Of a stretch of DNA of 64,000 nt, positions 48,618 through 61,300 are shown in pieces. The number at the start of each line of letters is the position of its first letter. Position 1 is the stretch's first letter. Source of the stretch: Synchiropus splendidus (Eukaryota; Chordata; Actinopteri; Syngnathiformes; Callionymidae); assembly GCF_027744825.2 (NCBI RefSeq), contig NC_071334.1, forward strand, positions 32,450,937-32,514,936, given 5' to 3'. Both the position numbers and the translations under genes were made by a program. The notes under the pieces are model-generated. The model did no database searches. It was not told where the DNA came from and saw only the letters and a list, made by a program, of their open reading frames with translations.

Positions 48618-48690
48618 TGACTGTATTTGTTCTGGGTAGCTGGGATAGACTCCTGCCCCCGATGACCCCAATAGAAAGTAAACAGAAGAC
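48618..48690 (+). mobile_element. LINE/SINE 3'-tail remnant (L2-like)
   Basis: tgttctgggtagctgggatag followed by actcctgccccc and gaccccaatag is the conserved 3' tail found in L2/CR1-type LINEs and SINEs that borrow it. A second tail-like fragment (ggacaccctggaaaggtctccagtccat) lies at about 48903-48930. Confidence 0.6.
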
Positions 48691-48949
48691 AATTCACTTT
48701 GCTACTCATTACATCGAGATCCAGGGTTAAGCACTCATCGCATTATTACTATTATTATTATTCAACCACTTTTATTCATTTTTTTCATCCATATCGTTCG
48801 AATCTGCACACATTTGAAGTTTTTGTTTAATTATTTGCATATACCTTCTACCTCCCCCTTATTCTCTTAAGAGAGTCCTAGCGCCATGGGATGAGAGGTG
48901 AAGGACACCCTGGAAAGGTCTCCAGTCCATAAAGCCAGAGAACAATGTT

Positions 48950-50150
48950 TTTGTGTACGACATGGCTTTATCATTGTCTTCTCAATCATATGTGTATTCG
49001 CCGTATTTTAGCCAGTAATGAATCATGATAGGGTATTGATCAGTGTCTGAGATTTTACCCTGGTATAGACACCGGAAGTTCTCTCTAAAAACACCATGGT
49101 TACCAAGTATCAACCGTAAATAAACAAATATTAGTATTGTAATATTTAATATTTGTTCCCTACGATGTTGCTTGACAATAATCGTAGACCTAGAGGTGTC
49201 GCATTTCACAACAAACTGGGAGCAGGACAAGCCTCCTGGTGGATCTCTGGCCGTACAAATAGGCGGAGTTGGCAGAAGCGGCAGCCGGAGTTGCTCTTCA
49301 CGTTTCCTTTTGGGCATCAAAACTTGCTTCCCTGTAAAACCCCACAAGCTGACCAAAGGTATTTATATCTTTAATATCTCATACAGTGGAGTGAGAGATA
49401 ACCTTTAAAAAGCAGCGCTTGCCTTTCTTCTGGCGTCATGCAGCAGGCATACGTGGCAGCCAGCGTGTGTTTGCCTGCGCGTGGGTGCTTGTGCGTGTAT
49501 ATGACCAGGGCATCGCTATGTCAGTGCGACCTTTTTTTATGAGAAAGTAGTAAGAGACACCCATTACTTTGTGTTACTCACTTTTATTCCTGCTCGCTCT
49601 TATTTTCTGGCAAGGAGCCACCTGTAAACGTATTCACTGTTGGAGGAAAGAAAGAGTGCGGTCAGTATTGCATCATGTATCGTTTCCTTCAGTGATTCCG
49701 TCTGCATTAAAGAAAAAATCCGTATTGGTAATCTCACATCTATTGTCTATTATGTCTATTATCTCATCAACACAGTAGTCGCTTTATTTAATCATTCTGA
49801 AATAAAAAACAATAAGCTTTTTATGTCACGTAAAAGGGGTATTAAAGACAAGATATATACATGTAATTAAAGAGCTGAAAGAGCTATCGGTAGGAATGTG
49901 TTTGCTATTCAGCTTAAACATAAATTCTAGATAACTGAAATTATATTTGTTTCTAAAATGACATTAGTTAGTTGATTAAACCACCAATGAAAATATTACG
50001 TTCGCTGTTTGCCATTAATGGCCATTTCCTTTGCATAAATTGTGATGCTTTCAGAGGTAGTCAGGCGGTCTTTCACATAAACAGTGCATGTATGACGTTC
50101 TATCGTTCACATGCACATATTTCATTATGTAACACCCATGTGTTTAAGTG
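48950..50150. other. Interval between EPS8L1 and SLC6A16 5' ends
   Basis: Head-to-head intergenic region. It is AT-rich and contains open frames on both strands over 48982-49408 with no recognised family. No clear exon is seen. Confidence 0.4.
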
Positions 50151-50159
50151 TTGTTGGCG

Positions 50160-50544
50160 GCGAGATTATGCTCGAATCAAAAGAGTGAGATATTTTGCGC
50201 AACAGATTTGAGACCACCAGTTCCCTTACGGCCGCCAAAGACAGTGAACGCATCAAGGGGCGTGCTCCATTGTCTCCCAACACGCGGGGTTCGGCGGCTA
50301 GCTGGTCTTTAGCTGCTTCCTGTGTTTACTACCTCGACTCATCGAATTTACTCTCCGTACTTTTTAATTTTAAAGTACTCAAGTTATTTAAATATTTGCC
50401 TGTAAGCCTACAGGCGGTTTTAAAGACAGAGCCCCGCTTTTATCGCCGACGACAAAGGCACGTGTTTCTCTTATTGAACGGAGTTATCGCCGGTCTTATC
50501 AGCTTCACTCTTCCACCGTGAAGGACAAAGTGGTGAACGAAAGG
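50160..50544 (+). promoter_or_regulatory. Probable noncoding first exon / promoter of the SLC6 gene
   Basis: CpG-containing sequence (gttcggcggctagc; ttatcgccgacgac; gttatcgccggtc) ending in aacgaaagg followed by a consensus donor gtgagtc at 50545. The coding exon begins after an acceptor at 52322-52323, so an intron of 1.8 kb would separate 5' UTR and start codon. Confidence 0.45.
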
Positions 50545-50683
50545 GTGAGTCTTGTGTTCAGTTTAGTTAAGTCTTGATTCAATGAAATGGGAAAAAACCT
50601 TTGTCTTTGGATTGGGCTAACCGGGAACGATGGAACAGGGACCTGTCAGTTATTACTACCGGCTGTGACCTGTTACAACTATA

Positions 50684-51704
50684 CTATAGTGCTAAAAGTA
50701 TTTGCTCACCTGCCTTGACTCACATACGAACTTGCCATCCCGTTCCTAACCCATAGGGCTCAATCTGATCTTACTTGCTCTTACAGCTTCAACTCTTCTG
50801 GGAAGGCTGTCCTCAAGATTGAGGAGTGTGTTTATCGGAATGATTGACCGTTCTTCCAAAAGTGCATTGGTGATGTTGTTGGAGAAGGTCTGGCTCTCAG
50901 TCTCAGAGTCTCGGGCTCTTAATTCATCCCAGAGGTGTTCCAGAGGTCATGTTGGAAGAGGAAGGGCCCGCTCCCAACTGTTGTCACAAGCTTGGGAGCA
51001 TGGAATTGTCCAAAATGTTTTGCTATCTTGGGGCACTCAAAGTTCCGTACACTGGAACTTAGGGCCCAAGCCCAACTCCTGAAAAACAACCCTAATCCCT
51101 AATTCGTTCTCCACCAAATTTCACACTTAGCACAATGCGGTCCGAAATGTACAGCTCTCCTGGCAACCTCCAAACCCAGGCTGGTCCTTCAGATTCGGCG
51201 CTTTGCATTGCACTTGGTGATGTATGGCTTGGATGCAGCTGCTCGGCCATGGAAATCCATTTCACGAAGCTTTCTGCGTAGAGTACTTGGGCTCATCTGA
51301 AGGCCACATGATGTTTGGAGCTCTTTAGCAATTGACTGTGCAGAAAGTCACTATGCACCTCAGCATCCGCTGACCCCTCTCAGTCAGTTTACATGGCCGA
51401 CCACTCTGTGGCTGAGTTGCTGTTGTGCCCAAACTCTTCCATGTTCTTATAATAAAGCTGACAGTTGACTCTGGAATATTTAGGAGAGAGGAAATGTCAC
51501 GACTGGATTTGTTGCACAGGTGACATCCTATGACAGTTCCACGCAGTAATTCACTGAGCTCCTGAGAGTGGCCCATTCTTTCACTGTCAAAACAGTCTGC
51601 AGGCCCAGGTGTTTGATCTTATACACCTGTGGCCAGGCCAAGTGTTTAGGACACCTGGTTCTCATCACTTGGATGGGTGAGCAAATACTTTTGGTAATAA
51701 AGTG
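50684..51704 (-). mobile_element. Decayed Tc1-like transposon in SLC6A16 intron 1
   Basis: The ends share the inverted repeat aaaagtatttgctcacc and both abut TA dinucleotides (50682-50683 and 51705-51706), the Tc1/mariner target. The element is about 1.02 kb, shorter than a full 1.3-1.6 kb Tc1. On the minus strand, 51576-51325 encodes the start of a transposase: MGHSQELSELLRGTVIGCH, then a helix-turn-helix (SSRDISSLLNIPESTVSFII) and the GRPCKLTERGQR hinge, after which the frame breaks. The DDE catalytic region is mostly deleted and what is left (50820-51320) is frameshifted, so it cannot be active. Confidence 0.93.
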
Positions 51705-52329
51705 TATTTTGGTTTGTACATTGAGTTATGAGTTATAAATAAATGTGAAATAAATAATGTCTACGTGTTGCCATGAATATATCTTATATTGTCTGTATGT
51801 AATGTGTGTGTTTCTGAAACGTTAGCACAAATTCATTCATTCATTTTCATTTTTCCCCCCTCCGAGTAAATACATCTTACATTGTAAGAAGTGTAAATTA
51901 AATCCAAGTCCAACTGGAAAATGAATGTGTGTATTAATAAAGCCATTTCATCTTTTTGCACATTGTCATTTTAACAACAGTTTAATGTGTACTGAACAAT
52001 AACTGTTGCCTATGTTTGCCCTCTCCCCATTTCACCCTGTAACTGTAATGCTGTAGATAAGGATTGAACCTTCTACATCAGCTGTCATGTAAGACATCCT
52101 ACCGATTACTATTTCGTGTTGCATCCCTTGCTTGATAGAAGGTTTGCGTGGCCTGATCACCTGATGTATTTGTCAGGTCATTGTGTGGCAGACATGTGAA
52201 AGTCTAGACTAGAACTTGGATTCACCCACTTCATCACCTCTGCATGTAGCATGTGTGACCCTACCTGCAAGCATGCTTATGAGCCAAGGTGGTATGGCTT
52301 ATCCTCGCTCTTCTTTTGTCCAGCCCCAA

Positions 52330-55300
52330 ATGGAGACACAACCATTTTCTGTTGACTCCAAAGCCGCGGAGGCTGAGGCCAATGGCTGCATAGGCGATGT
52401 GGAAGAGTCAAGGTTGGCTGAACCTGCAGCCAGGGCTGGATGGAACAGTAAAGTGGAGTACTTCTTGGCCCAGGTGGGATTCAGTGTTGGACTCGGGAAT
52501 GTCTGGAGGTTCCCATATTTGTGCCATCAGAACGGAGGAGGTGAGTGTTTGTTGCTTATTAAAATGACAGAAATTTTTCTGAAAGCATCACATTTATTAA
52601 GGACAATAATATCTAGCGACAAATATGTACCTGTAGTTAGGTAGCTAGTTAGCCAACACACGAAAGGTGACTTGCCTGGGCATTCATATCACATCAGCTG
52701 TGCAAATGAATACTAATCATGAATAATAATCAGCTACAACTTGGCATCTTTGTTATTCTTAACATTCATGCAAAACTGTTGGCATGGTACCGTTGGCATG
52801 GTTCTGCTTATTTTTGCCACCACTTCTGAGAAGTTCTTTGTGGTTTCATCCCGTCAAAAAAAGAAATCGAGGAATCATTCTGTACGCTACTTGTCTTCTT
52901 TTGTACCGCATGCAGCTCTGGTTGCCAACCCCTGGTTTGCACAGTTTAAGAATCTCTCTAGAACATGAAGCCAGTTGGTCACATGATGAAAAGCAGCAAA
53001 CGTTTTCTACATTTTTCTCCATTGAAAATAAATAAAAAATACAACAGCAAATCTCATTTTTTCTCTCCTGTCATCCTCCTCTTCAGGATGACATTTTACA
53101 AAAAACAAACACTACCAATCCAAAAAGTTATTCTAATTGTTCAGGGTCCAAGCTTTTCTGTTGTTGTTAAAGTTGTTAATGTGTTAATCTTCATTTTTAA
53201 ATTTATATTGCAATATTTGAATGACATTTATTCTACGGGCCAAGATGCAGGAGGTTGGCATGATTTGGTGACCGGGAATTGCCTACTTATAGCCTGTTCC
53301 GATGGACACTCTGTGACCATCCTGTCATGCTTGCTCTTCATATGCAGACCTTTTCAGAGTGTTCATCATCTAACTGAATTTGTTTTTTTTTAATCTGTCC
53401 AGGTGCTTTTCTCCTTCTGTATGTGGTGCTGATGCTTCTCGTTGGCATCCCCCTGTTCTTTCTGGAGCTTGCAGCTGGCCAGGCCATAAGACAGGGAAGC
53501 ATTGGTGTGTGGAAGTACATCTCCCCCAAGCTGGTGGGCATCGGCTACTCCAGCTGTCTGGTAATGATCCCAAATGACGTGATCTCAATGCACCTAAGAT
53601 CAAGGGCAGTTTTACTAGTCAGAGTTCATAGAAGCCACACTGGTTTTCAACAGCAAAGGCTGGCTGGAGACCGATGCATATAGGTGTCCTTTATAGGGTG
53701 AGTCTGCATTCCTGCCTTCCAAGGGTGCTCAGAAGCCGTCCTGTTCATGATGCACAGAGGTGTATGAAGTGTAGAAGGATCAGGTTACGCTAGGTGCTCG
53801 AGGGGCAATTTTTCATTCCACTCATTGCTTCACTTGGTCAAGTGCATGCCTACAGACTCGACTTTGAGGGCAGTCACTAGCCCCCTCTGTAATCCAACTG
53901 GGACGGAGGTCCACAGTCTTTCAGCGTCCTCAGTCGATGATGTTGCCATAATTCCCAATAGATTTAGCAGTTCATCACGGAAAGTTGTAGGCGTGGCAAT
54001 ATGATGCACATATGAGGAGCAGTGGTCCTTGGTGAAAAATCACATCTACTTAAGGAGACACTACTTACTAGCATGTTAGTACAGAATAACATGGACGCAG
54101 TAAATCTCTTCAGCTCAAGCCTATGATCAGTCAAACACATTTTCTTTATTTGTTAATATAACTATAGCCTCAATGGATCATTGGGTGAGCTTTTGTTGTT
54201 CCTCTCCAAATCTGTCCAGGTCTGCTTCTTTGTTGCACTTTATTACAATGTGATCCTTGCGTGGAGTCTCTTCTACTTGGGGAACTCATTTCAGTCCCCA
54301 TTGCCATGGAAGGAGTGTCCAGCGACTGGAAATATAACAGGTAATGCATCAGCACTGAAGTAGTAAAACCAGAAAGACTATTTGATGTTGACTGCCTTCT
54401 CTCCCAACAGTAAGCGAATGTAAAATGAGCTCCCCCACGTCATACTTTTGGTACCGCAAAGCTCTGGACATCACCGACTCCATTGATGAGACTGGCACCT
54501 TCAATCCTTACATAGTGGCGTGTTTATTTGCTGCCTGGACCATCGTTTGCCTGGGAATGTTTAAGGGGATCAAGTCGTCTGTCAAGGTGAACATTTGGTC
54601 AAATACATTTTCACATTAGATTAGATTATTAGTCGACCTGATTTGTGGTGTTTTGGTCTCATTCTTGTCGTGCTGTAAAAGCAGGCTTCGCCAAACTGTT
54701 CCGGAATGGGCTGCAGTGGGTGCGGATTTTTGTTGTCAATCAGATGTATGAAGAGTAGGGCTGCAATTAACAACCATTTTGACAGTCAACCAGTCGTCGA
54801 CTGTCTTAACGGCGAGTCGACTAGTCTGCATATGAGGTGAACTGGCTCATGAACACGGCAATGTTGTCTAATTATAGCCTTAAATTTTGAAGTTTTAATT
54901 CAGCAAAATGTGGTGATTGATGTCAAAAATCAAAGTAAGAAAACGTGTCTCCTACTTTTGATTTGATTTTGAATGTGAACAACAATATATTGAGTTCAAA
55001 TTTAAAGTGCAGCGATGCCTTCCTTCAGTTATGTTTTAGGGTTGAGTGAGTGGCATCGCTCCAATCAGGATGCAGTGGAGGAAGACGCTGTTGCTGGATC
55101 AAATGCACAATATGATGCAATGCAAGCAGATGCAGCAATGAGGTCATGATGCTTCGATGCATTCATTTTATGTCGACTAGCTGTTCCAGCCCCATCAAAC
55201 AGTTGGTTGTCAATCTGGTGCTCCTTGTTTCAGCTGACACACCTTGGGTTAAACTGTTGTTAAGAGTGTTATTGGTTCTTACTGTGAAGTTATCAAGATG

Positions 55301-58300
55301 CATTAACCTTGTGTTCAAATCGTGTGATTCAGAATGTGAGAAATTACTGGTTGTGCGGCAGCTGGAAAACAAGAAACATTTTGTGAAAAGAGGAGTAGAA
55401 CGTCCTTGAAGGGCGCCGACTCCCAGGATTCGACGCTGTGACCTGCGTGGATGAAGTCACTGACTGTAGGACCTAATAGTGCAACCTGTTAACTCCTACT
55501 GTGAGGTCAAGTGAGGCTCTTCAGTGCTCATGTGAGAAGCAGTAGGACCCCAACCATGTGTTTGACTGATCGCTTCTCCTTTGTGCAGATTTGTTGGCAG
55601 GAGACTTTCTCCCCTGACAACTGTGTGTGTATTTGATGGGTTGATGCAAAAACCCGCAGCCACTGTGGCTTTTTCTGAAAGGTTGCCTTTCAGCATTAGG
55701 CTTAACAAAATGGATAAGATAATGGTTATTAGAATTTCATTTTGTTGATAGGCGCATGCTTCTGTTCTCCACCTTGTTTAAACAGTTGCAGGCTACAATC
55801 ATTTAGGGTGGAATATGTAGAGTTTTCATCAGCTGTATGATCAAGTGTGGCAACAAGTGTATTACTACTTTACTTACTGCTACTTTTACTCTGCATTCAT
55901 ATACAGTGGTTCTAGACGTGACCACACTGTAATGAGTCGTGCCACAGGCATAAATTGATCCCTGCAAAAGTCTTGGTCTTTGGACTCATTTTTTTCCCCT
56001 GTCACAGCTTTAAAGGATAATGAAATGACAATAAAATATTATGCAGCCTCAGTGTCTTGAACTACAGTATGAAATAATCTGTCTCCTTGAAAAAAAACAT
56101 GCCTCTTAAAAAAGCTTGAGAATGGTGTACTGAGATGTCCATTGAAAGAGAGTTGAAAGTTTTCCAATGTGTGATGTGATTCCCAGGTGATGTATTTTTC
56201 CTCCATATTCCCTTATGTGGTTCTGTTCTGCTTCCTGGTGCGAGGACTGCTTCTGGATGGAGCGAAAGAGGGAATCACCTTCATGTTCTATCCAAAGGTG
56301 ATAAACATCTGCATTCTGCTGATGGTTTTTTGCCTGCATTCTTTTGTCTGAAACTTATATAGCACTGGATATGTTGCCCCGCCCATTAATCTGTATGTCT
56401 GGTCACATCGTTATTTGTTTAACAGCTTCAAATCTGGGGAGACATTCAAGTGTGGCGGCAGGCAGCGACTCAAGTGTTCTTTGCTCTGGGCTTGGGGTTT
56501 GGATCCATCATTGCCTACTCTTCTTACAATCCCAAAAACAACAATTGCCATCGTGATGCCTTCACCGTCTCCTTCATCAACTTCATGACCTCAGTGCTGG
56601 CTACCCTGGTGGTCTTCGCTGTGCTTGGCTTCCGTGCCAAAAATAAAGTGGCAGAATGTGTGCTGAGGTGAGTGTTTAAAAGAGAGTGCAGTTCTTTACA
56701 GCATCTCCTAATGCACTAACATGTTTCCCAATTCTCCTTTTCAGCAATGTGCAGCTTCTGTCAGAGCAGATCAGCAGTGGTTTGGTGCCTCAAAGTCTGA
56801 TGCCAGACTTTAACTATGCTGATCCCGAGTCTGTGGTGCCACTTGACTACAGGGCTTGGTTTATTCAACACGGAGGCTCTGTCCCTGGAAATTTAACCGA
56901 TTGCGACCTGGAAAAGGAGATGCAGAAGGTTGGTGTTTGCTAGCAGCAATTCGCTTTTGCTTTACCCCCTTGGTGAACCTTTCTCACGTTTCAAGAGGCC
57001 CTGTTACGATAAATAGTCTCTAGTTATGAGTAGAGTAGATTTACATCAAAATAAAAAAAAATAAATGTATGTAATTTGAACCTTATATCAAGTTAGTTTA
57101 CAAAATGACTCAAGAAGAGCGTAGAAGGCGTGACAGGACCTTTTAAAACAACCCGTGAATACAAACAAAATGAATGCATAACCCAGCGTTAGTTGGGCAT
57201 GAGTGGTTCTCTGTGGCAGCTGTGTCGGAAAACAAATTCACGCTCTGGAATGAAAATTTGTGGTTGAAGCTGAATGAAATTAATCACTTACCAAATAATG
57301 AATATCAAAAACGTTTTTCACTATTTCACTATTTTATTTCTAGAATGAATTTTTAGACATATTTTACAGAAAATTAAAGAAATTAAATGTTTATTGAAAC
57401 ATTAGTTAGATTTAAAAAACATTTCCCAGTATCCTTTGCTTTTAAAAGAAGGTACTCCAGGTTTTTTCAATTATATTCTGCCTGCAAACAAAACATACAT
57501 TCCAAAAAAAAGTTGTTAAAGCAGTAAAACAGCAAAAAAAAACAAAATATTGTCCTTTTAGCACAAGTCTGCTCAGCCACAGTGAACAGGCTAATAATGT
57601 AAACATAAGGCGCTAGATAGTTTGGTTGAACACTGGTTGCAAACTGCCCTTCTATTCTTGCTCTCACTATAAAATATCCGGTAAATTTTCAGCAAAAATA
57701 ATATGATCAAATAAAGAGGAAACATGTAAGACGTGCGTCGGACATTCAAAATGATCTTTGTCTGGTGTTGCTTCTTCTTGGTCATCACCAGACCCTTCAG
57801 TGACCCGGGGAGACGGTGCTGTCACCGCAGAAGTGGTCTTGCAGGTCTTATGCTCTGTAGCATATTTTTAATTTCAAATCGCAGTAATTTGCATTTGTTT
57901 GCGTCACATATGCATTTTAACTCACTCCTAGTTTTTTTTTTTTTCAATGTTCAGCTGAATATTGATCCACTGAATATTCCTTAAAATGAATCCATTGAAT
58001 CTTCATAGCCAGAGGAAAGACAAATCCCTGTCACTCACTGTCAAGACCATGTCCTTGTCTCCGAAAGCTCTAAAACTACAAGTCTGTCAGCGCAGTGGAA
58101 AATGCATATTTATATTTGTGGTATACTGTATTGTATCGACCCCATGATCCTTTGTGAGGGTTACAGTACATGAACACTGTCCTGTTGACATATGAAAATT
58201 AGTATAATTTTTAAAACCAAATAATTCAGAAATGGATGAACTTGGTTTTTCACATTTTTTATTTTTATGGCAGACAAATGCTTCTAAATGTGTCACTAAT

Positions 58301-61300
58301 CCGACTGCCACTCCTGATACCAAAAAGAGAGCAATGGAAAGTATTGCAGCGATCAGGCCCTCTGGGTAGATTTGAAGTGATGGCGATATTTCAAAGCCAC
58401 CCTGATATTGACTTTTGTGCCGTACAGTTGACATGACTGATTTTCAGGTTAACAGTGACAGATGTCAAACATATTCATAGTCATTTGAAAACTGGTGTTT
58501 TTAATTTGCTTTGGTTAAAAACGCAATGTGATGCAGCGGTCGATATTCTTCACTGTTGCTATCGAAACACAACCATTGGGCAGATTTTCTTTCTTTCAGA
58601 CAGCAAAAGAATTTGGTGTTTTGAGTTACTTTAATTGATTTCCTCAAAGTAACACCCTATTTCTTACTATACAAAACCATTTTCAGTGTTGTCTTCAATT
58701 AAAGTCGTGGATGTGGAATGCTCAACATGTGTTGTAAAGAGCTCTAAATGTTGTCTCTGATTCCGTTTCTTGACTGAGGTGTGTTGTGTTTAGGGTGTGG
58801 AGGGAACGGGATTGGCCTTCATCGCCTTCACAGAGGCCATATCCCTGTTGCCAGGGAGCCCCTTCTGGTCCGCCCTGTTCTTCTTGATGCTGCTTAACCT
58901 GGGACTCAGCACCATGTTCGGAACCATGGAGGGCATCCTGGCGCCACTCACCGACAACTTCAAGACTTTGGGAAATAACAAGACAAAACTCACAAGTAAA
59001 TAACTTCGCCACTCTTCCATGCCAGTACCTGGCTTCACTTTTTTCACGTTCTCACGTTTTATCAAATCTTAACATAAGCTTCATGATGTTGAGTCAGCAA
59101 CATTGAGAAAGGTGGCTTGTGGGGTCACTCTTGCACATATGCACCCATTGAGGTGTTCTGGAACATAGTCCTGGATAAACAGAGGTGGACCCCGTATTTT
59201 TGGGCTTGGAATGGGGTTGAATTCCTGTTGAAACCGAGGTCACAAGCCATTTTGATAACCAGAGTTTATAATGTTTATTATCTGAAGTTGCACATCTGTG
59301 TGTCCCGTGTCAACAGATCAGTACCAGTGTGTGGAGCTATTTGTGCAGCGGCTTGGTGCTGACAAACATTAATATTTGATTTAAGACCTTTCAATGCGAT
59401 GTGAGATAGTCCAGTACAGAAATGTGTGAAGACAGGAAACGACGACGGTTGTTTGATCTGTCTGCCTGTGCCTCTCTCACACACATGGTCTGTATGTCAA
59501 GTTAGCAGGAGTCACAACTATGAAATGTATTTGTTGCGAATGTTTACAAAAGCAGCATTTCTTTATGTAAACAAAGCAGCCAGCCGTCACTGCTGTAGTT
59601 TAACCTTCTCCCTCACACCATTGGCCTCTTTAAATTAGTCAAAACACACAACACACAGAGCACCTGAGTGCTCTCCACTGCATGTGGCACTAGAACACAA
59701 GCGACGAGTGTACTTGGTGATCTCTCCTGCCGTGTCTCTGCTGCTGAACCCAACTTCTTCTAAACTCAAATTTACTGCGCAACATGAGTCAATGACCAAG
59801 TTTGCTGCCAACGCATTTAACAATTAATTTTTATCAATCACTTTGACAGAAACAAACCAGACCCTGCCAAGGAATAATGATCTTAAACCTTGGATTTTTT
59901 TGTGGATTCAAAATGTTTTTTTTCCTCTTGGGCTGCTTGTTCATTTAAATGCCCTCGTGCAGGTGTGTGATAATTGTCAATTTTCATTTGCCAGTATACT
60001 GTAATTCCCAGACTATAGACTGCACCAGAATATTAGCAGCACCCACTAAATTTTAGAAGGAAAATAGGTCCTGTTCATACATAAGCCGCTCTGGTCTATA
60101 AGCCGTGGGTGCAGTGCTGCTGTCTCCGCCGTGGACAGGTCAGTGGTGCACCCGGCCTAAAAATGTGTGAGGATCACTTCTAAACTAGTTTTGGTCCTGT
60201 ATGGAGACCGACTCATGAAAGAAACTCTCCAATGTTCTGAACTTGAATCATAAACTCCTCACATCTTTGATTCATTCTTCTTTTCTTTTATTTATCTTTT
60301 ATTTATTCTCAAAATGCGCTGTTTTCGACAAGTGTCAGAATAAATATAAAAATCCATATATTAACCGCGCTGTTGTATCAGCCACGGGATCAGACCACGA
60401 GAAAAAAATTAGCAGCTTATAGTCTGGAAATTATTTTCTTACTTTTCTACGCTTTTATGTCAACGAATCTGATTTATAAAAGGGCATTAATTCCAACCGT
60501 GTATTCAATCTCCGAACTAAGTGCCAAAAATGAATGAACTTTACAAAGTGCATAAAATAGTTTAGTTGAACATCTTCGAGCTGATAGTAAGTAAGGAATA
60601 AAAAGCAAAAAACAATGACTTTGATTTTTGATCAATTTTCTTTGTCTGTTGTTTGAGCCCGACTTCATTCAGTGTGATGTTTTTTATTTTCCAGTTTTCA
60701 GCTGCGTGGTTGGCTTCCTGATCGGCCTGCTCTTCACCCAGCGCTGTGGAAACTACTTTGTGATGATGTTTGACGATTACTCTGCCACCCTGCCTCTCAT
60801 CATTGTGGTGGTGTTTGAAACCTTCAGTGTGGCCTGGCTGTACGGAGCCGACCGGTAAGATGGCCGCTGCTCGAGTCTGACCAGGAATACCTGTGTCAAC
60901 CGAAGGTACCTCTCTGTCTTTAGATTCCTGGATGACATTGAGGGGATGCTGGGCTGGCGTCCACACGTTGTCTACAAGTATCTGTGGAAGTACATTTGTC
61001 TTATCGCGATGCTTGTTCTGCTGGGAGCCACCATGATCCGCACCATCATCCAGACGCCGACATACTTATCATGGAGCCAAACAAAGGTAGGACACGTGCT
61101 TAAGTAAGGAGAGTAGTAGAGTGTAGTAAAGTAGTAGATGGTTGGCAAGTTTCTCCTGAGATAACGGTATCACAGTATCAACACACATATGCTCAACACA
61201 CAGTTTCAAGGTCAGGTTTTGGTCAAGGGAAAGAAAGGAGGAAGCATTTTGGTGGGGCTGCCCTCGCTTGGTCCCAAGTCCAGGACTATTCCAATCATAG

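Noticed and set aside
52216..52329. Upstream methionines in the same frame as the SLC6 start
   Set aside because: They lie before the acceptor at 52322-52323, in the intron; the first ATG in the exon is at 52330.
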